Assembly: GCF_004834005.1 (NCBI RefSeq)
Contig: NZ_STFF01000008.1
Coordinates: 1-64,000 of the forward strand
DNA: 64,000 bases
DNA from: Niastella caeni
Lineage (GTDB): Bacteria > Bacteroidota > Bacteroidia > Chitinophagales > Chitinophagaceae
Reading direction: 5' to 3'
A model generated the notes under the pieces. The model saw only the letters and a list, made by a program, of their open reading frames with translations. It was not told where the DNA came from and made no database searches. Position numbers and translations under genes: made by a program. Numbering within the stretch: the first letter of the stretch is position 1; the number at the start of each line of letters is the position of its first letter. This document shows positions 56,374 to 64,000 of this stretch, piece by piece.

Positions 56374-56541
56374 TAAGTAGCGAGTGGCGAGTAGGAGGAA
56401 AAAAAGCAGGATGTAAGAGCTAGGAAATAAGAATATAATATATGAGTAGTGAGTCTCGAATAAAGGCCCTACTAGCTATTAGCCTCTTACTACTAGCCCA
56501 TTAATGTTTCACGATTGACCATTCACCATTCACCATTCACG
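56369..56541. repeat. 7-bp-period repeat islands between GH95 and GH31
   Basis: Units such as GAGTAGT, AAGTAGC, GAGTGGC, GAGTAGG begin at the GH95 stop codon. ACTAGCT, ATTAGCC, TCTTACT, ACTAGCC lie near 56470-56498. CACGATT, GACCATT, CACCATT, CACCATT lie near 56510-56537, ending 12-15 bp before the GH31 ATG. Confidence 0.75.
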
Positions 56542-56552
56542 AAAAGAACCAT

Positions 56553-58700
56553 ATGAATAATACAAGAAGGTTATTACTGGTTATATTATTGATAGTAGAG
56601 ACCGCCATTGCACGGTCACAGAACCTGTCATGGACAGAAACAGCACCCGGCGTATGGAAGGTGGTAGCGGGGCAGCCCGAAGCGTATGATTTAATAAAAG
56701 CATCCGGTGCAACACCAAATAAAGAAGCGTTAGCCGCCATTGCACAAGCATCTTTTCCTTTAAGCCAAAGCGATATTTCCATAAAAGTGGTGGATGGAAA
56801 AACCTATCTGCGGTTCCCTTTGCAAAAAGAAGAACAGTTGTATGGTTTTGGGTTGAATTTTCAGACGGTGCACCAGCGTGGTAAAATTTCGCAATTGCAT
56901 GTTGATCACTATGGCGGAAAAGACAATGGCAGAACACATGCACCAACACCTTTTTATGTTTCTTCAAAAGGGTATGGGGTGTTTATCAATTCTGCCCGGT
57001 ATTTAAATATTTATGCAGGAACGGCCGTTCGGAAAGACAGTAAAACTGCGCCCGTAGTAAAGGACCGTAATACTGATAAAAGCTGGAGCTCCCGGCCATA
57101 TTCCGATGCGGTTGAGATCCTAGTGCCCGCAGCGGGGGTAGAAGTGTACGTATTCGGCGGTCCAACTGCGTTAGATGCCGTGCGCCGCTTCAATCTGTTC
57201 AATGGTGGCGGTTGTTTACCCCCACGGTGGGGGCTGGGCTTTACGCAACGGGTAAAATCTTTATATACATCAGAAGAAGTGAAGAAAGAAGTGGCTGCGT
57301 TCCGGGAAAAAGGTTACCCTCTCGATTATATTGGGTTGGAACCCGGATGGCAAAGCAAAAGCTATCCGTGCACTTTTTCCTGGGACAGTGTACGATATCC
57401 CAATCCCGCCGGTTTTGTACAGGAGCTGCTAAAAGAAAATATCCGCGTTAATCTCTGGACCAATCCATATGTTTCGCCTGATGCGCCTTTTTATAAGGCC
57501 ATCATTCCTTACAGTAGTTCGCATACAGTTTGGAATGGACTGGTCCCTGATCTTACAATGCCGCAGGCCCGCACTTTATTTTTTGATCAGTTAAAAAGCA
57601 ATCAGGTGGCTATGGGTGTTAGCGGGTATAAGATTGATGAGGTAGACGGCTACGATCATTACCTGTGGCCGGATGTAGCTTCTTTCCCATCTGGAATAAC
57701 CGCAGAACAAATGCGTCAGACCTATGGCTTGCTGGTACAACGTTACAGTGAGGAAATATATCATCAGCAGAATAAAAGAACATTCGGTTTGGTGCGCGCC
57801 TCCAATGCCGGCGGCGTTTCTTTTCCTTATGTTATTTACAACGATTACTATAACCATGAAGATTTTATCACCGCGCTTATCAATAGTGGATTTAGCGGTG
57901 TATTGTGGACCCCCGAGGCGAGGGCTTCCAAAACATCGGAAGAATGGTTGCGGCGGTTTCAAACCGTTATATTTTCTCCTATGGCCATGATCAATGCCTG
58001 GGCCAGTGGAACAAAACCCTGGTCGTATCCGGAAGTGGCAGAACCGATAAAACAATTGGCATTGTTGCGTATGCAAATGATGCCATACTGGTACTCGGCA
58101 TTTGCACGCTATCATTTTGAAGGTATTCCGCCATTCAGGGCCATGAATCTGGAAGAAGGATTTGTGCCCGAAATCAAAAAAGAAAGCGGGAGTGCCAACC
58201 TCGAAGAGAATCCTTATGCCGAAGCGGTGTCAAAAGAGATCAAGGACCAATACATGGCGGGCGATTATTTACTGATAGCGCCGCTGTTTGCCGGGCAGCA
58301 AACGCGTAAAGTGGTATTGCCCAAAGGCAAATGGTACGACTTTTACACCGGCGCTTTTGTCGGTGACGGACAGGTAATAACGGTTACACCTGGCCTGGAT
58401 AAAATTCCTGTTTATGTAAAAGACGGCGCTATTATTCCTATGATGAAACCTTTGTTACATGCGCCTGTGGCTGGTGAAAGAGTTGATCTTACGGTCAGGT
58501 ATTATGGAGAGAAGCCTGGAAAATATATGCTGTACGATGATGATGGTGAAACGTATAACTATGAAAAAGGCGATTATAGCTGGCGCGAAATAAAAGTGGA
58601 GAAAGATAAATCCGGAAAATTAAAGGGTACTATATCGGCGTCGGTAAAAGGCAAGCCGAATACGGTTGGTAATGTGACGTTTGAGTTTATGACAAAGTAA
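56553..58700 (+). CDS. GH31 glycoside hydrolase (alpha-xylosidase/alpha-glucosidase type)
   Basis: A 715-aa protein with a signal peptide (LLLVILLIVETAIARSQ). An N-terminal beta domain (EEQLYGFGLNFQ) is followed by the barrel with CLPPRWGLGFTQR, LDYIGLEPGWQ, NLWTNPYVSPD and nucleophile D362 in YKIDEVDG. GVLWTPEARAS is the acid/base region, and YWYSAFARYHFEGIPPFRAM marks the barrel end. The C-terminal beta domains include YDDDGETYNYEKGDYSW. It releases alpha-linked xylose, glucose or galactose; the exact sugar cannot be fixed from sequence. Confidence 0.92.
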   Translation: MNNTRRLLLVILLIVETAIARSQNLSWTETAPGVWKVVAGQPEAYDLIKASGATPNKEALAAIAQASFPLSQSDISIKVVDGKTYLRFPLQKEEQLYGFGLNFQTVHQRGKISQLHVDHYGGKDNGRTHAPTPFYVSSKGYGVFINSARYLNIYAGTAVRKDSKTAPVVKDRNTDKSWSSRPYSDAVEILVPAAGVEVYVFGGPTALDAVRRFNLFNGGGCLPPRWGLGFTQRVKSLYTSEEVKKEVAAFREKGYPLDYIGLEPGWQSKSYPCTFSWDSVRYPNPAGFVQELLKENIRVNLWTNPYVSPDAPFYKAIIPYSSSHTVWNGLVPDLTMPQARTLFFDQLKSNQVAMGVSGYKIDEVDGYDHYLWPDVASFPSGITAEQMRQTYGLLVQRYSEEIYHQQNKRTFGLVRASNAGGVSFPYVIYNDYYNHEDFITALINSGFSGVLWTPEARASKTSEEWLRRFQTVIFSPMAMINAWASGTKPWSYPEVAEPIKQLALLRMQMMPYWYSAFARYHFEGIPPFRAMNLEEGFVPEIKKESGSANLEENPYAEAVSKEIKDQYMAGDYLLIAPLFAGQQTRKVVLPKGKWYDFYTGAFVGDGQVITVTPGLDKIPVYVKDGAIIPMMKPLLHAPVAGERVDLTVRYYGEKPGKYMLYDDDGETYNYEKGDYSWREIKVEKDKSGKLKGTISASVKGKPNTVGNVTFEFMTK

Positions 58701-58729
58701 GAGCTGACATGTTATGCCTTTTAAATGCA

Positions 58730-58763
58730 CCCTCCCGGCAAGTCGGGAAGGCCGGGGAGGCCG
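58730..58763. repeat. GC-rich palindromic element, copy 3, intergenic
   Basis: CCTCCCG-gcaagt-CGGGAAGG is followed by CCGGGGAGGCCG, the same hairpin-plus-tail layout and orientation as the two copies inside the GH2 gene. It lies between the GH31 stop and the lyase start. Confidence 0.7.
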
Positions 58764-58791
58764 ATAACATATTGCATACAAAAAGAAGATT

Positions 58792-60000
58792 ATGAAACTT
58801 AAAAAAATAGCGATTTGCTGGATGCTGTTTGCTTTAATAGCAAATGTTTCATTTCGGACTGCGGGGGCTGAAGAAGATCAGCCTGGAATTTTTTCACTAA
58901 AGGATTATAAAAGTGAGGTGATGAAAACCCTGCGCAAACAAATTTTGCAGCAGGCAGGCTGGGCAATGCTGCAGCACCCGGTTACAGTAACCGAGCAATC
59001 ATCGCCACGCAGCGCTGGTGGTAAACACGATTTCTTTTCTGAAGGCGATTACTGGTGGCCAAATACACAGTTTCCTGATAGTCCGTATGTGCAACGTGAC
59101 GGAATGACCAATCCTGAAAACTTTGTGGCCCATCGACATGCGATGATCCGGTTGAGCCAACTTGTTGGGGCTTTGGCATCGGCTTATCAGCTCACCGGTG
59201 ATGAAAAATATGTTGCCCAGGTATTGCGTCATTGCAAAGCCTGGTTTGTAGATACAGCCACCATGATGAACCCCAGTCTGCAATTTGCCCAGGCTATTAA
59301 AGGCAGGTTCACCGGCAGGGGCATAGGCATCATTGATACCATTCAATTGATGGAAGTGGTGCAGGGATTGTTGGTAATGGAAAATGCCAAAAGTATGGAT
59401 CGGCAGTTGCTGGAAGCGATCAGAAACTGGTTTGAAAAATACCTGCAGTGGTTGACCACTCATCAATACGGTAAGGACGAAATGAACGCAGTCAATAACC
59501 ATGGCACCTGCTGGGTAATGCAAACCGCCGCCTTTGCCAGGTTTACACATAATGACACGTTAATGCGCTTTTGCCGCGACCGGTATAAGAACGTATTACT
59601 ACCCAACCAGATGGCGGCAGACGGCAGCTTTCCCCAGGAATTACGCAGGACCAAACCGTATGGCTATTCGATCTTTAACCTAGATGCTCTGACAACCATC
59701 TGTCAGATTCTTTCGACTAAAGAAGATAATCTGTGGAATTATACAACAACTGATGGAAGAAACATCCGTAAGGGCATTGAATACCTGCATCCTTTTATTG
59801 TAGACAAAAGCAAATGGCCTAAAAGCCCTGATGTGATGTATTGGGATAACTGGCCGGTAGCACAACCTTTTTTAATTTTTGGAGCCAATGCCTATGATAG
59901 TAAAGAGTGGTTGAAGACCTGGAAGGGATTGGAACATGCACCAACAGTAGAAGAGGTGATCAGGAATTTACCGATTCGGCATCCGTTGATCTGGTTGTAA
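58792..60000 (+). CDS. Alginate-lyase-family polysaccharide lyase (PL38-like)
   Basis: A 402-aa protein with a signal peptide (IAICWMLFALIANVSFRTAGA). It is an (alpha/alpha) toroid with family motifs HDFFSEGDYWWPNT, GMTNPENFVAHRHAMI, MNAVNNHGTCWVMQ (catalytic Asn-His region), GSFPQELRRTKPYGYSIFNLDAL (Arg/Tyr region) and DVMYWDNWPVAQPFLIFG. Members of this fold cleave uronic-acid-containing chains by beta-elimination (alginate, glucuronan). GH88 two genes downstream would remove the resulting unsaturated uronic acid, so a glucuronate-containing substrate is a fair inference. Confidence 0.85.
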   Translation: MKLKKIAICWMLFALIANVSFRTAGAEEDQPGIFSLKDYKSEVMKTLRKQILQQAGWAMLQHPVTVTEQSSPRSAGGKHDFFSEGDYWWPNTQFPDSPYVQRDGMTNPENFVAHRHAMIRLSQLVGALASAYQLTGDEKYVAQVLRHCKAWFVDTATMMNPSLQFAQAIKGRFTGRGIGIIDTIQLMEVVQGLLVMENAKSMDRQLLEAIRNWFEKYLQWLTTHQYGKDEMNAVNNHGTCWVMQTAAFARFTHNDTLMRFCRDRYKNVLLPNQMAADGSFPQELRRTKPYGYSIFNLDALTTICQILSTKEDNLWNYTTTDGRNIRKGIEYLHPFIVDKSKWPKSPDVMYWDNWPVAQPFLIFGANAYDSKEWLKTWKGLEHAPTVEEVIRNLPIRHPLIWL

Positions 60001-60013
60001 ACACAAGTTCGTA

Positions 60014-60085
60014 AGTTATTTAGTTCATTAGTTTACGAGTTACACAGGCCGACAAATACTAAATAACTTAATAACTCAATAACTA
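60014..60085. repeat. 8-bp-period repeat island
   Basis: AGTTATTT, AGTTCATT, AGTTTACG, AGTTACAC (60014-60045) and, after a 16-bp break, AATAACTT, AATAACTC, AATAACTA (60062-60085). The second set is a diverged reverse complement of the AGTTATT motif of the first, so the two arms could pair loosely. Confidence 0.7.
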
Positions 60086-60098
60086 AAGAACGCTGTAC

Positions 60099-61967
60099 AT
60101 GATACAAAAAAAACTATTTATTCTGGTATGCTGTTTCATCCCATTGGTAACCTTTTCTCAGGTATCCGGTGATGAAGACAAAGAAATGTTTAACCGCGGC
60201 AGACAACGCGACCAACAAGCTATTGACGAAGCTATAAATGGCTGGTGGACTGTATCCATGAAAAATCATGATGAGCGCATTCAATGGTGGCAGCAGGCTC
60301 GGTTTGGCATGTTCATTCACTGGGGCGTTTATTCATTGCCCGGCGGTGAATGGAAAGGGAAAAAGGTAGAGGGTTATGCCGAACACCTGATGCGAAAAGA
60401 AAAAATTACCCGGGCAGATTACCTCGTATTGGCCCATCAGTTTAATCCCGTTTTGTTTAATGCCGATGAATGGGCGCGTCATGCGAAAGAGGCAGGCATG
60501 AAATATATGATCATTACTTCCAAACACCATGATGGCTTTGCAATGTATGATTCAAAAGTGTCGGATTTCAATATTATGCAGCAAACGCCTTATAAGCAGG
60601 ACCCAATGGCGGCGCTGTCTGCAGCCTGTCATAAATACGGCATAAAATTCGGGTTCTATTATTCGCATGCGTTTGATTGGGAGCATCCTGATGCGCCGGG
60701 CAACGATTGGGAATATACAAATCCCGGAGGAGACAAAGGATTACATGGCGCTATAAACTGGTTTAATATTCATCCGGAATTATTGCCCAAAGCGCAAAAA
60801 TATGTAGATGAAAAAGCGATCCCGCAAATAAAGGAGCTGTTGGCAAAATACCATCCTGATATTTTGTGGTTCGATACACCTTCCAAACTACCATTGTCAG
60901 AAAACATCCGGATCTTAAAAGCCATTCGGGAAGTTGATACACGTGTAGTTGTAAATGGCCGGCTTGCAAGAAATTCGAATCTCAGTTTTGGTGATTATAA
61001 GAATACAGCAGACCGACCGCTGGAATTTTTTCCGGTAACGGGCGATTGGGAAGCTATTCCCACCACCAATGAATCATACGGCTATCATAAATTCGATAAC
61101 AGTCATAAACCGGTTAGCGCTTTTATACATTTATTAGCCAAGGCTGCCTCACGCGGTGGTAATTTATTGATGAACATTGGCCCGAAAGGTGATGGCACAT
61201 TTGATAGCAAAGACCTGGTTATTTTAAAGGGCATTGGTGCGTGGATGGAAAAGAATGGACAGAGTATTTACGGTTCTGTAGCCAGTCCGCTGCCATTGCA
61301 AAGTTGGGGCGTATCAACTGTAAAAGGGAACATGCTTTATTTGCATGTGTTCAATTGGCCGGCAGATAATAAATTATATGTGGGTGGTTTAAAAAGCGGT
61401 ATTGGTAAAGTATACCTGCTTGCCAATAAAAAGCCTTTAAAGGCAAATCGCGTGAATGAAAATGATATGGTGATCAGTTTGCCTGTAAAAATGCCTGATA
61501 CTTTAACTACCGTAATTGCCATTGAATTAAAAGAAGCATTGAAGACAGATTATGTGCAGGTATTGTCGCCAAATATGTCAGCACACCGGTTGCTGGCATT
61601 TGATGCGCAATTGCATGGCGACAACTTTAGTTATGGTGATGGGAAGGCCGGAAAATATTTTGTGCAGAACTGGAAATCGAAAGACCAGTGGTTGAGCTGG
61701 ACATTCCGCATTACAAAACCCGTAACGGTTGCAGTAAACATGAAATATATTGCAGGAGAAGGCAATGGCGGTACGTTCGTGTTGCAAACAGGAACGCATT
61801 CCAAAGAAATAAAAATAACTGGCAGCGGATCAGATACAAAAGTTTCAACGCAGGATATTGATGTTATTTCATTGCCTGCCGGTACCCATGAGCTGACCAT
61901 TAAACCGGTTGCTATTGATAATGGTGAACTGATGAAGTTGCTGGAATTACAATTACAGGTTAAGTAA
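60099..61967 (+). CDS. Alpha-L-fucosidase-like enzyme, GH29 (second copy)
   Basis: A 622-aa protein with a signal peptide (LFILVCCFIPLVTFSQ). The GH29 barrel has WWQQARFGMFIHWGVYSLPGG, MIITSKHHDGFAMYDS and DILWFDT with likely nucleophile D259. ASRGGNLLMNIGPKGDG marks the barrel end. The C-terminal beta domains (about 400-622) include a carbohydrate-binding-like end. It is much longer and only distantly similar to the GH29 at 39001, so the two should differ in linkage preference. Confidence 0.92.
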   Translation: MIQKKLFILVCCFIPLVTFSQVSGDEDKEMFNRGRQRDQQAIDEAINGWWTVSMKNHDERIQWWQQARFGMFIHWGVYSLPGGEWKGKKVEGYAEHLMRKEKITRADYLVLAHQFNPVLFNADEWARHAKEAGMKYMIITSKHHDGFAMYDSKVSDFNIMQQTPYKQDPMAALSAACHKYGIKFGFYYSHAFDWEHPDAPGNDWEYTNPGGDKGLHGAINWFNIHPELLPKAQKYVDEKAIPQIKELLAKYHPDILWFDTPSKLPLSENIRILKAIREVDTRVVVNGRLARNSNLSFGDYKNTADRPLEFFPVTGDWEAIPTTNESYGYHKFDNSHKPVSAFIHLLAKAASRGGNLLMNIGPKGDGTFDSKDLVILKGIGAWMEKNGQSIYGSVASPLPLQSWGVSTVKGNMLYLHVFNWPADNKLYVGGLKSGIGKVYLLANKKPLKANRVNENDMVISLPVKMPDTLTTVIAIELKEALKTDYVQVLSPNMSAHRLLAFDAQLHGDNFSYGDGKAGKYFVQNWKSKDQWLSWTFRITKPVTVAVNMKYIAGEGNGGTFVLQTGTHSKEIKITGSGSDTKVSTQDIDVISLPAGTHELTIKPVAIDNGELMKLLELQLQVK

Positions 61968-61998
61968 AAAATTTAATTAAACATAAAGTAAAAACAGA

Positions 61999-63174
61999 AT
62001 GCATAAAAAATTGGCGGGCACATTCGCATTTTTTGTTGTTGGATTAACAGCGCAGGCGCAATCTGTAAGCGTTTCGAAGGTATTTGCCGATGCGGAAAAG
62101 CAAACGCAGGTAATGCTAACCAGTATTGCCGAAGCAAAAGGAAGCAATCCTGATCTGGTGGCGCCGCGTACCCTGGATAATGGAAAACTAAAACTGGTTG
62201 CGTCCAAAGACTGGACCAGTGGTTTTTTTGCCGGTGAATTATGGATGTTGTATGAATTCACGCACAAACCGGAATGGAAATCGAAAGCAGAAGCATTTAC
62301 TGCCCTGCTGGAGAAAGAAAAATTTAATGGCGGCACCCATGATATGGGATTTAAAATATACTGCAGTTATGGAACCGGCTATCGCCTTACCAAAGATGCT
62401 TCGTATAAAGATGTGATCGTTCAATCGGCAAAAACATTATCAACCCGGTTTAATCCAACTGTGGGTTGTATCCGTTCCTGGGACCATCACAAAGAACAAT
62501 GGGGGTACCCGGTTATTATTGATAATATGATGAACCTTGAATTATTGTTTGCGGCAACAAAGCTCACAGGTGATTCTTCTTTTTATAAAATTGCGGTGAG
62601 CCATGCCAACACCACTATGAAAAATCATTTCAGGGCCGATTATAGTTCTTATCACGTAATTGATTATGACACGGCAACGGGTAATGTAGTAAAACGAAAT
62701 ACGCACCAGGGTTATGCCGATGAATCGGCCTGGTCGCGCGGACAGGCCTGGGGTTTATATGGTTATACCATGTGCTACCGGGAAACAAAAAATCCGGCTT
62801 ATCTGAAACAGGCAGAACATATTGCCGCATATATTTTAAATCATCCCAATTTACCGGCAGATAAAATTCCATACTGGGATTTTAATGCACCTAATATTCC
62901 TAATGAGCCGCGCGATGTTTCTGCTGCTGGGGTTATGGCCTCCGGCTTGCTTGAACTGGCCAAGTACAGTAAGAATAAAAAAGAGTATTTATCAGTAGCC
63001 AATACCATCTTGCAGAACCTGGCAAAAAGCTACCGTTCACCCATAGGAGAAAATAAAGGCTTTATTATGTTGCACAGCACAGGTTCAAAACCTGCGAATA
63101 GCGAAGTGGATGTGCCATTGAATTATGGCGATTATTATTACCTGGAAGCCTTGCTGAGACAGAATAAGAAATAA
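61999..63174 (+). CDS. Unsaturated glucuronyl hydrolase, GH88
   Basis: A 391-aa protein with a signal peptide (MHKKLAGTFAFFVVGLTAQA). An (alpha/alpha)6 barrel with catalytic Asp pair D115 (GTHDMGF) and D175 (VIIDNMMNLELL), plus SAWSRGQAWGLYGYT and the C-terminal VPLNYGDYYYLEALLR. It hydrates the 4,5-unsaturated uronic acid left by lyases, so it should work after the lyase at 58792 or the beta-helix enzyme at 63298. Confidence 0.94.
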   Translation: MHKKLAGTFAFFVVGLTAQAQSVSVSKVFADAEKQTQVMLTSIAEAKGSNPDLVAPRTLDNGKLKLVASKDWTSGFFAGELWMLYEFTHKPEWKSKAEAFTALLEKEKFNGGTHDMGFKIYCSYGTGYRLTKDASYKDVIVQSAKTLSTRFNPTVGCIRSWDHHKEQWGYPVIIDNMMNLELLFAATKLTGDSSFYKIAVSHANTTMKNHFRADYSSYHVIDYDTATGNVVKRNTHQGYADESAWSRGQAWGLYGYTMCYRETKNPAYLKQAEHIAAYILNHPNLPADKIPYWDFNAPNIPNEPRDVSAAGVMASGLLELAKYSKNKKEYLSVANTILQNLAKSYRSPIGENKGFIMLHSTGSKPANSEVDVPLNYGDYYYLEALLRQNKK

Positions 63175-63208
63175 GACAAGCTGTAAATAAATTGAAAACA
63201 TTAAAACA

Positions 63209-63234
63209 GGAAGCTGGTCACCTGATCAGCTTCC
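63209..63234 (+). terminator. Hairpin after the GH88 gene
   Basis: GGAAGCTG and CAGCTTCC pair perfectly around a 10-nt loop. No T tract follows, so it may be an mRNA 3'-end stabiliser or a regulatory stem rather than a terminator. Confidence 0.45.
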
Positions 63235-63297
63235 GATAGGAGGAATGATATAAGAATGCAATAAACCAAACACATTAACCAACAAAAAACCTGTTCT

Positions 63298-64000
63298 ATG
63301 TTTCAGAAAACGATTGCTGCTACCCCGGGCATGCTACAGGCATCCTGGCGAAATGTCTTTTCCTTTCCATTTATCTTCTCATTAATTTCATTTTGTGTTT
63401 TTCTGCAAAGCGCTATAGCGCAGGCTCCGCTGGTGTCATTGCAAAATGGCCAACTGGTGTACAATAAGTATGCGAATGCACGCCAGACAAACGTTGTAAA
63501 CCAGATACCCGATTTTTCCAACAGTGGTTACCGCGGTGGCGGCGTAAGAATTCCAGATGTGGCGGTTGTAAAAACTATTCAACCGATACCGGGGAATTGC
63601 CGTGCGCTAATCCAATCTGCTATTGACAGTGTAGCAGCTTTGCCGGCAGATGCCAATGGCCACCGGGGCGCCATATTGTTAAAAGCAGGTGTTTACCCGG
63701 TTGATAGCTCCCTGTCAATTAGAACAGGCGGTATCGTGTTGCGGGGAGAAGGCAATGGCCTTACCGGAACTGTTTTAATCGCCACCCGGCAGGTGCAACA
63801 CAACTTTATTATTCTGCAAGGCGCGGGGAGCGGGTATGGCGAAGTGAGCGGCAGTCGGGTGCACATTGCTGATGCATACGTGCCTACGGGCACAAAAACC
63901 ATAACCGTTCCGGCTGGTCATTCATTTGCAGTGGGTAATAATATTGTTATACAAAAAACGCCCAATGAGGCCTGGATCGATACCCTGAATATGCGCCAGT
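63298..64000 (+). CDS. Pectate-lyase-like beta-helix protein, cut by the window end
   Basis: The frame is open from ATG 63298 to the last base (234 codons). A signal peptide (VFSFPFIFSLISFCVFLQSAIAQ in the genome; cleavage near residue 42) precedes the block DFSNSGYRGGGVRIPDVAVV. IQSAIDSVAALP, RGAILLKAGVYPVDSSLSIR and GIVLRGEGNG follow. This is the opening of the pectate-lyase superfamily/DUF4955-type parallel beta-helix enzymes. It is probably another lyase or hydrolase of the PUL. The catalytic part lies beyond the window. Confidence 0.8.
   Translation, partial: MFQKTIAATPGMLQASWRNVFSFPFIFSLISFCVFLQSAIAQAPLVSLQNGQLVYNKYANARQTNVVNQIPDFSNSGYRGGGVRIPDVAVVKTIQPIPGNCRALIQSAIDSVAALPADANGHRGAILLKAGVYPVDSSLSIRTGGIVLRGEGNGLTGTVLIATRQVQHNFIILQGAGSGYGEVSGSRVHIADAYVPTGTKTITVPAGHSFAVGNNIVIQKTPNEAWIDTLNMRQ

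Noticed and set aside
57210..57235. A further GC-rich palindromic element in the GH31 gene (CCCCCACGGTGGGGG)
   Set aside because: It encodes the conserved GH31 motif LPPRWGLGF, so the palindrome follows from the codons used and lacks the element's tail.

Overview
This window looks like a chromosomal segment of a Bacteroidota member, most likely of the family Chitinophagaceae (Niastella/Chitinophaga type). The evidence is two SusC/SusD pairs, several proteins with type IX secretion (T9SS) sorting domains, promoters of the TAnnTTTG type, few Shine-Dalgarno sequences, and a dense set of carbohydrate-active enzymes. Genus and species are inference.

Left part (1-9.7 kb): the tail of an ISL3/ISAon1-type transposase, then a minus-strand tRNA-Ala(GGC) unit. 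Between this tRNA's promoter and the tRNA lie five exact-length 72-bp tRNA-like repeats, so the array should be transcribed with the tRNA. Next comes a minus-strand signalling operon: TonB-dependent receptor, YfiR-like periplasmic protein, CHASE8-HAMP histidine kinase and a single-domain response regulator, with a paralogous regulator just upstream. An alpha/beta hydrolase, Xaa-Pro aminopeptidase and a T9SS type A protein follow.

Middle (10.3-20 kb): a secreted PL4 rhamnogalacturonan lyase, a T9SS type B NHL-repeat protein, and an SOS-like mutagenesis operon (umuD', umuC, an unknown gene and yedK/HMCES). This operon lies behind a conspicuous multi-half-site operator and faces a small HTH gene. 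The UmuD homologue begins exactly at the E. coli UmuD' N-terminus and has Arg at the catalytic Lys position.

Right part (20-64 kb): a large composite polysaccharide utilisation locus. It begins with a minus-strand hybrid sensor kinase (propeller, Y_Y_Y, HisKA, two receivers, no DNA-binding domain). Next are susC1-susD1-DUF5000-DUF4998-GH28, then susC2-susD2-GH29-DUF1080-GH105, then GH97 plus a six-hairpin glycosidase-like protein. An interlude holds DUF5063, GH36, an acidic protein and a SusC relic. The last block is GH2, GH95, GH31, an alginate-lyase-family lyase, a second GH29, GH88 and a beta-helix protein cut by the window end. Uronyl hydrolases (GH105, GH88) together with lyases and exo-acting fucosidases, galactosidases and a GH31 enzyme suggest a branched uronate-containing plant polysaccharide. 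Rhamnogalacturonan/pectin is the leading candidate, but the exact substrate is inference.

Intergenic DNA carries several short-period repeats: a perfect (GCAATGG)18 tract, many degenerate 7-bp-period islands next to stop codons, and GC-rich palindromic elements. Two of the palindromic elements are translated in frame inside the GH2 gene.
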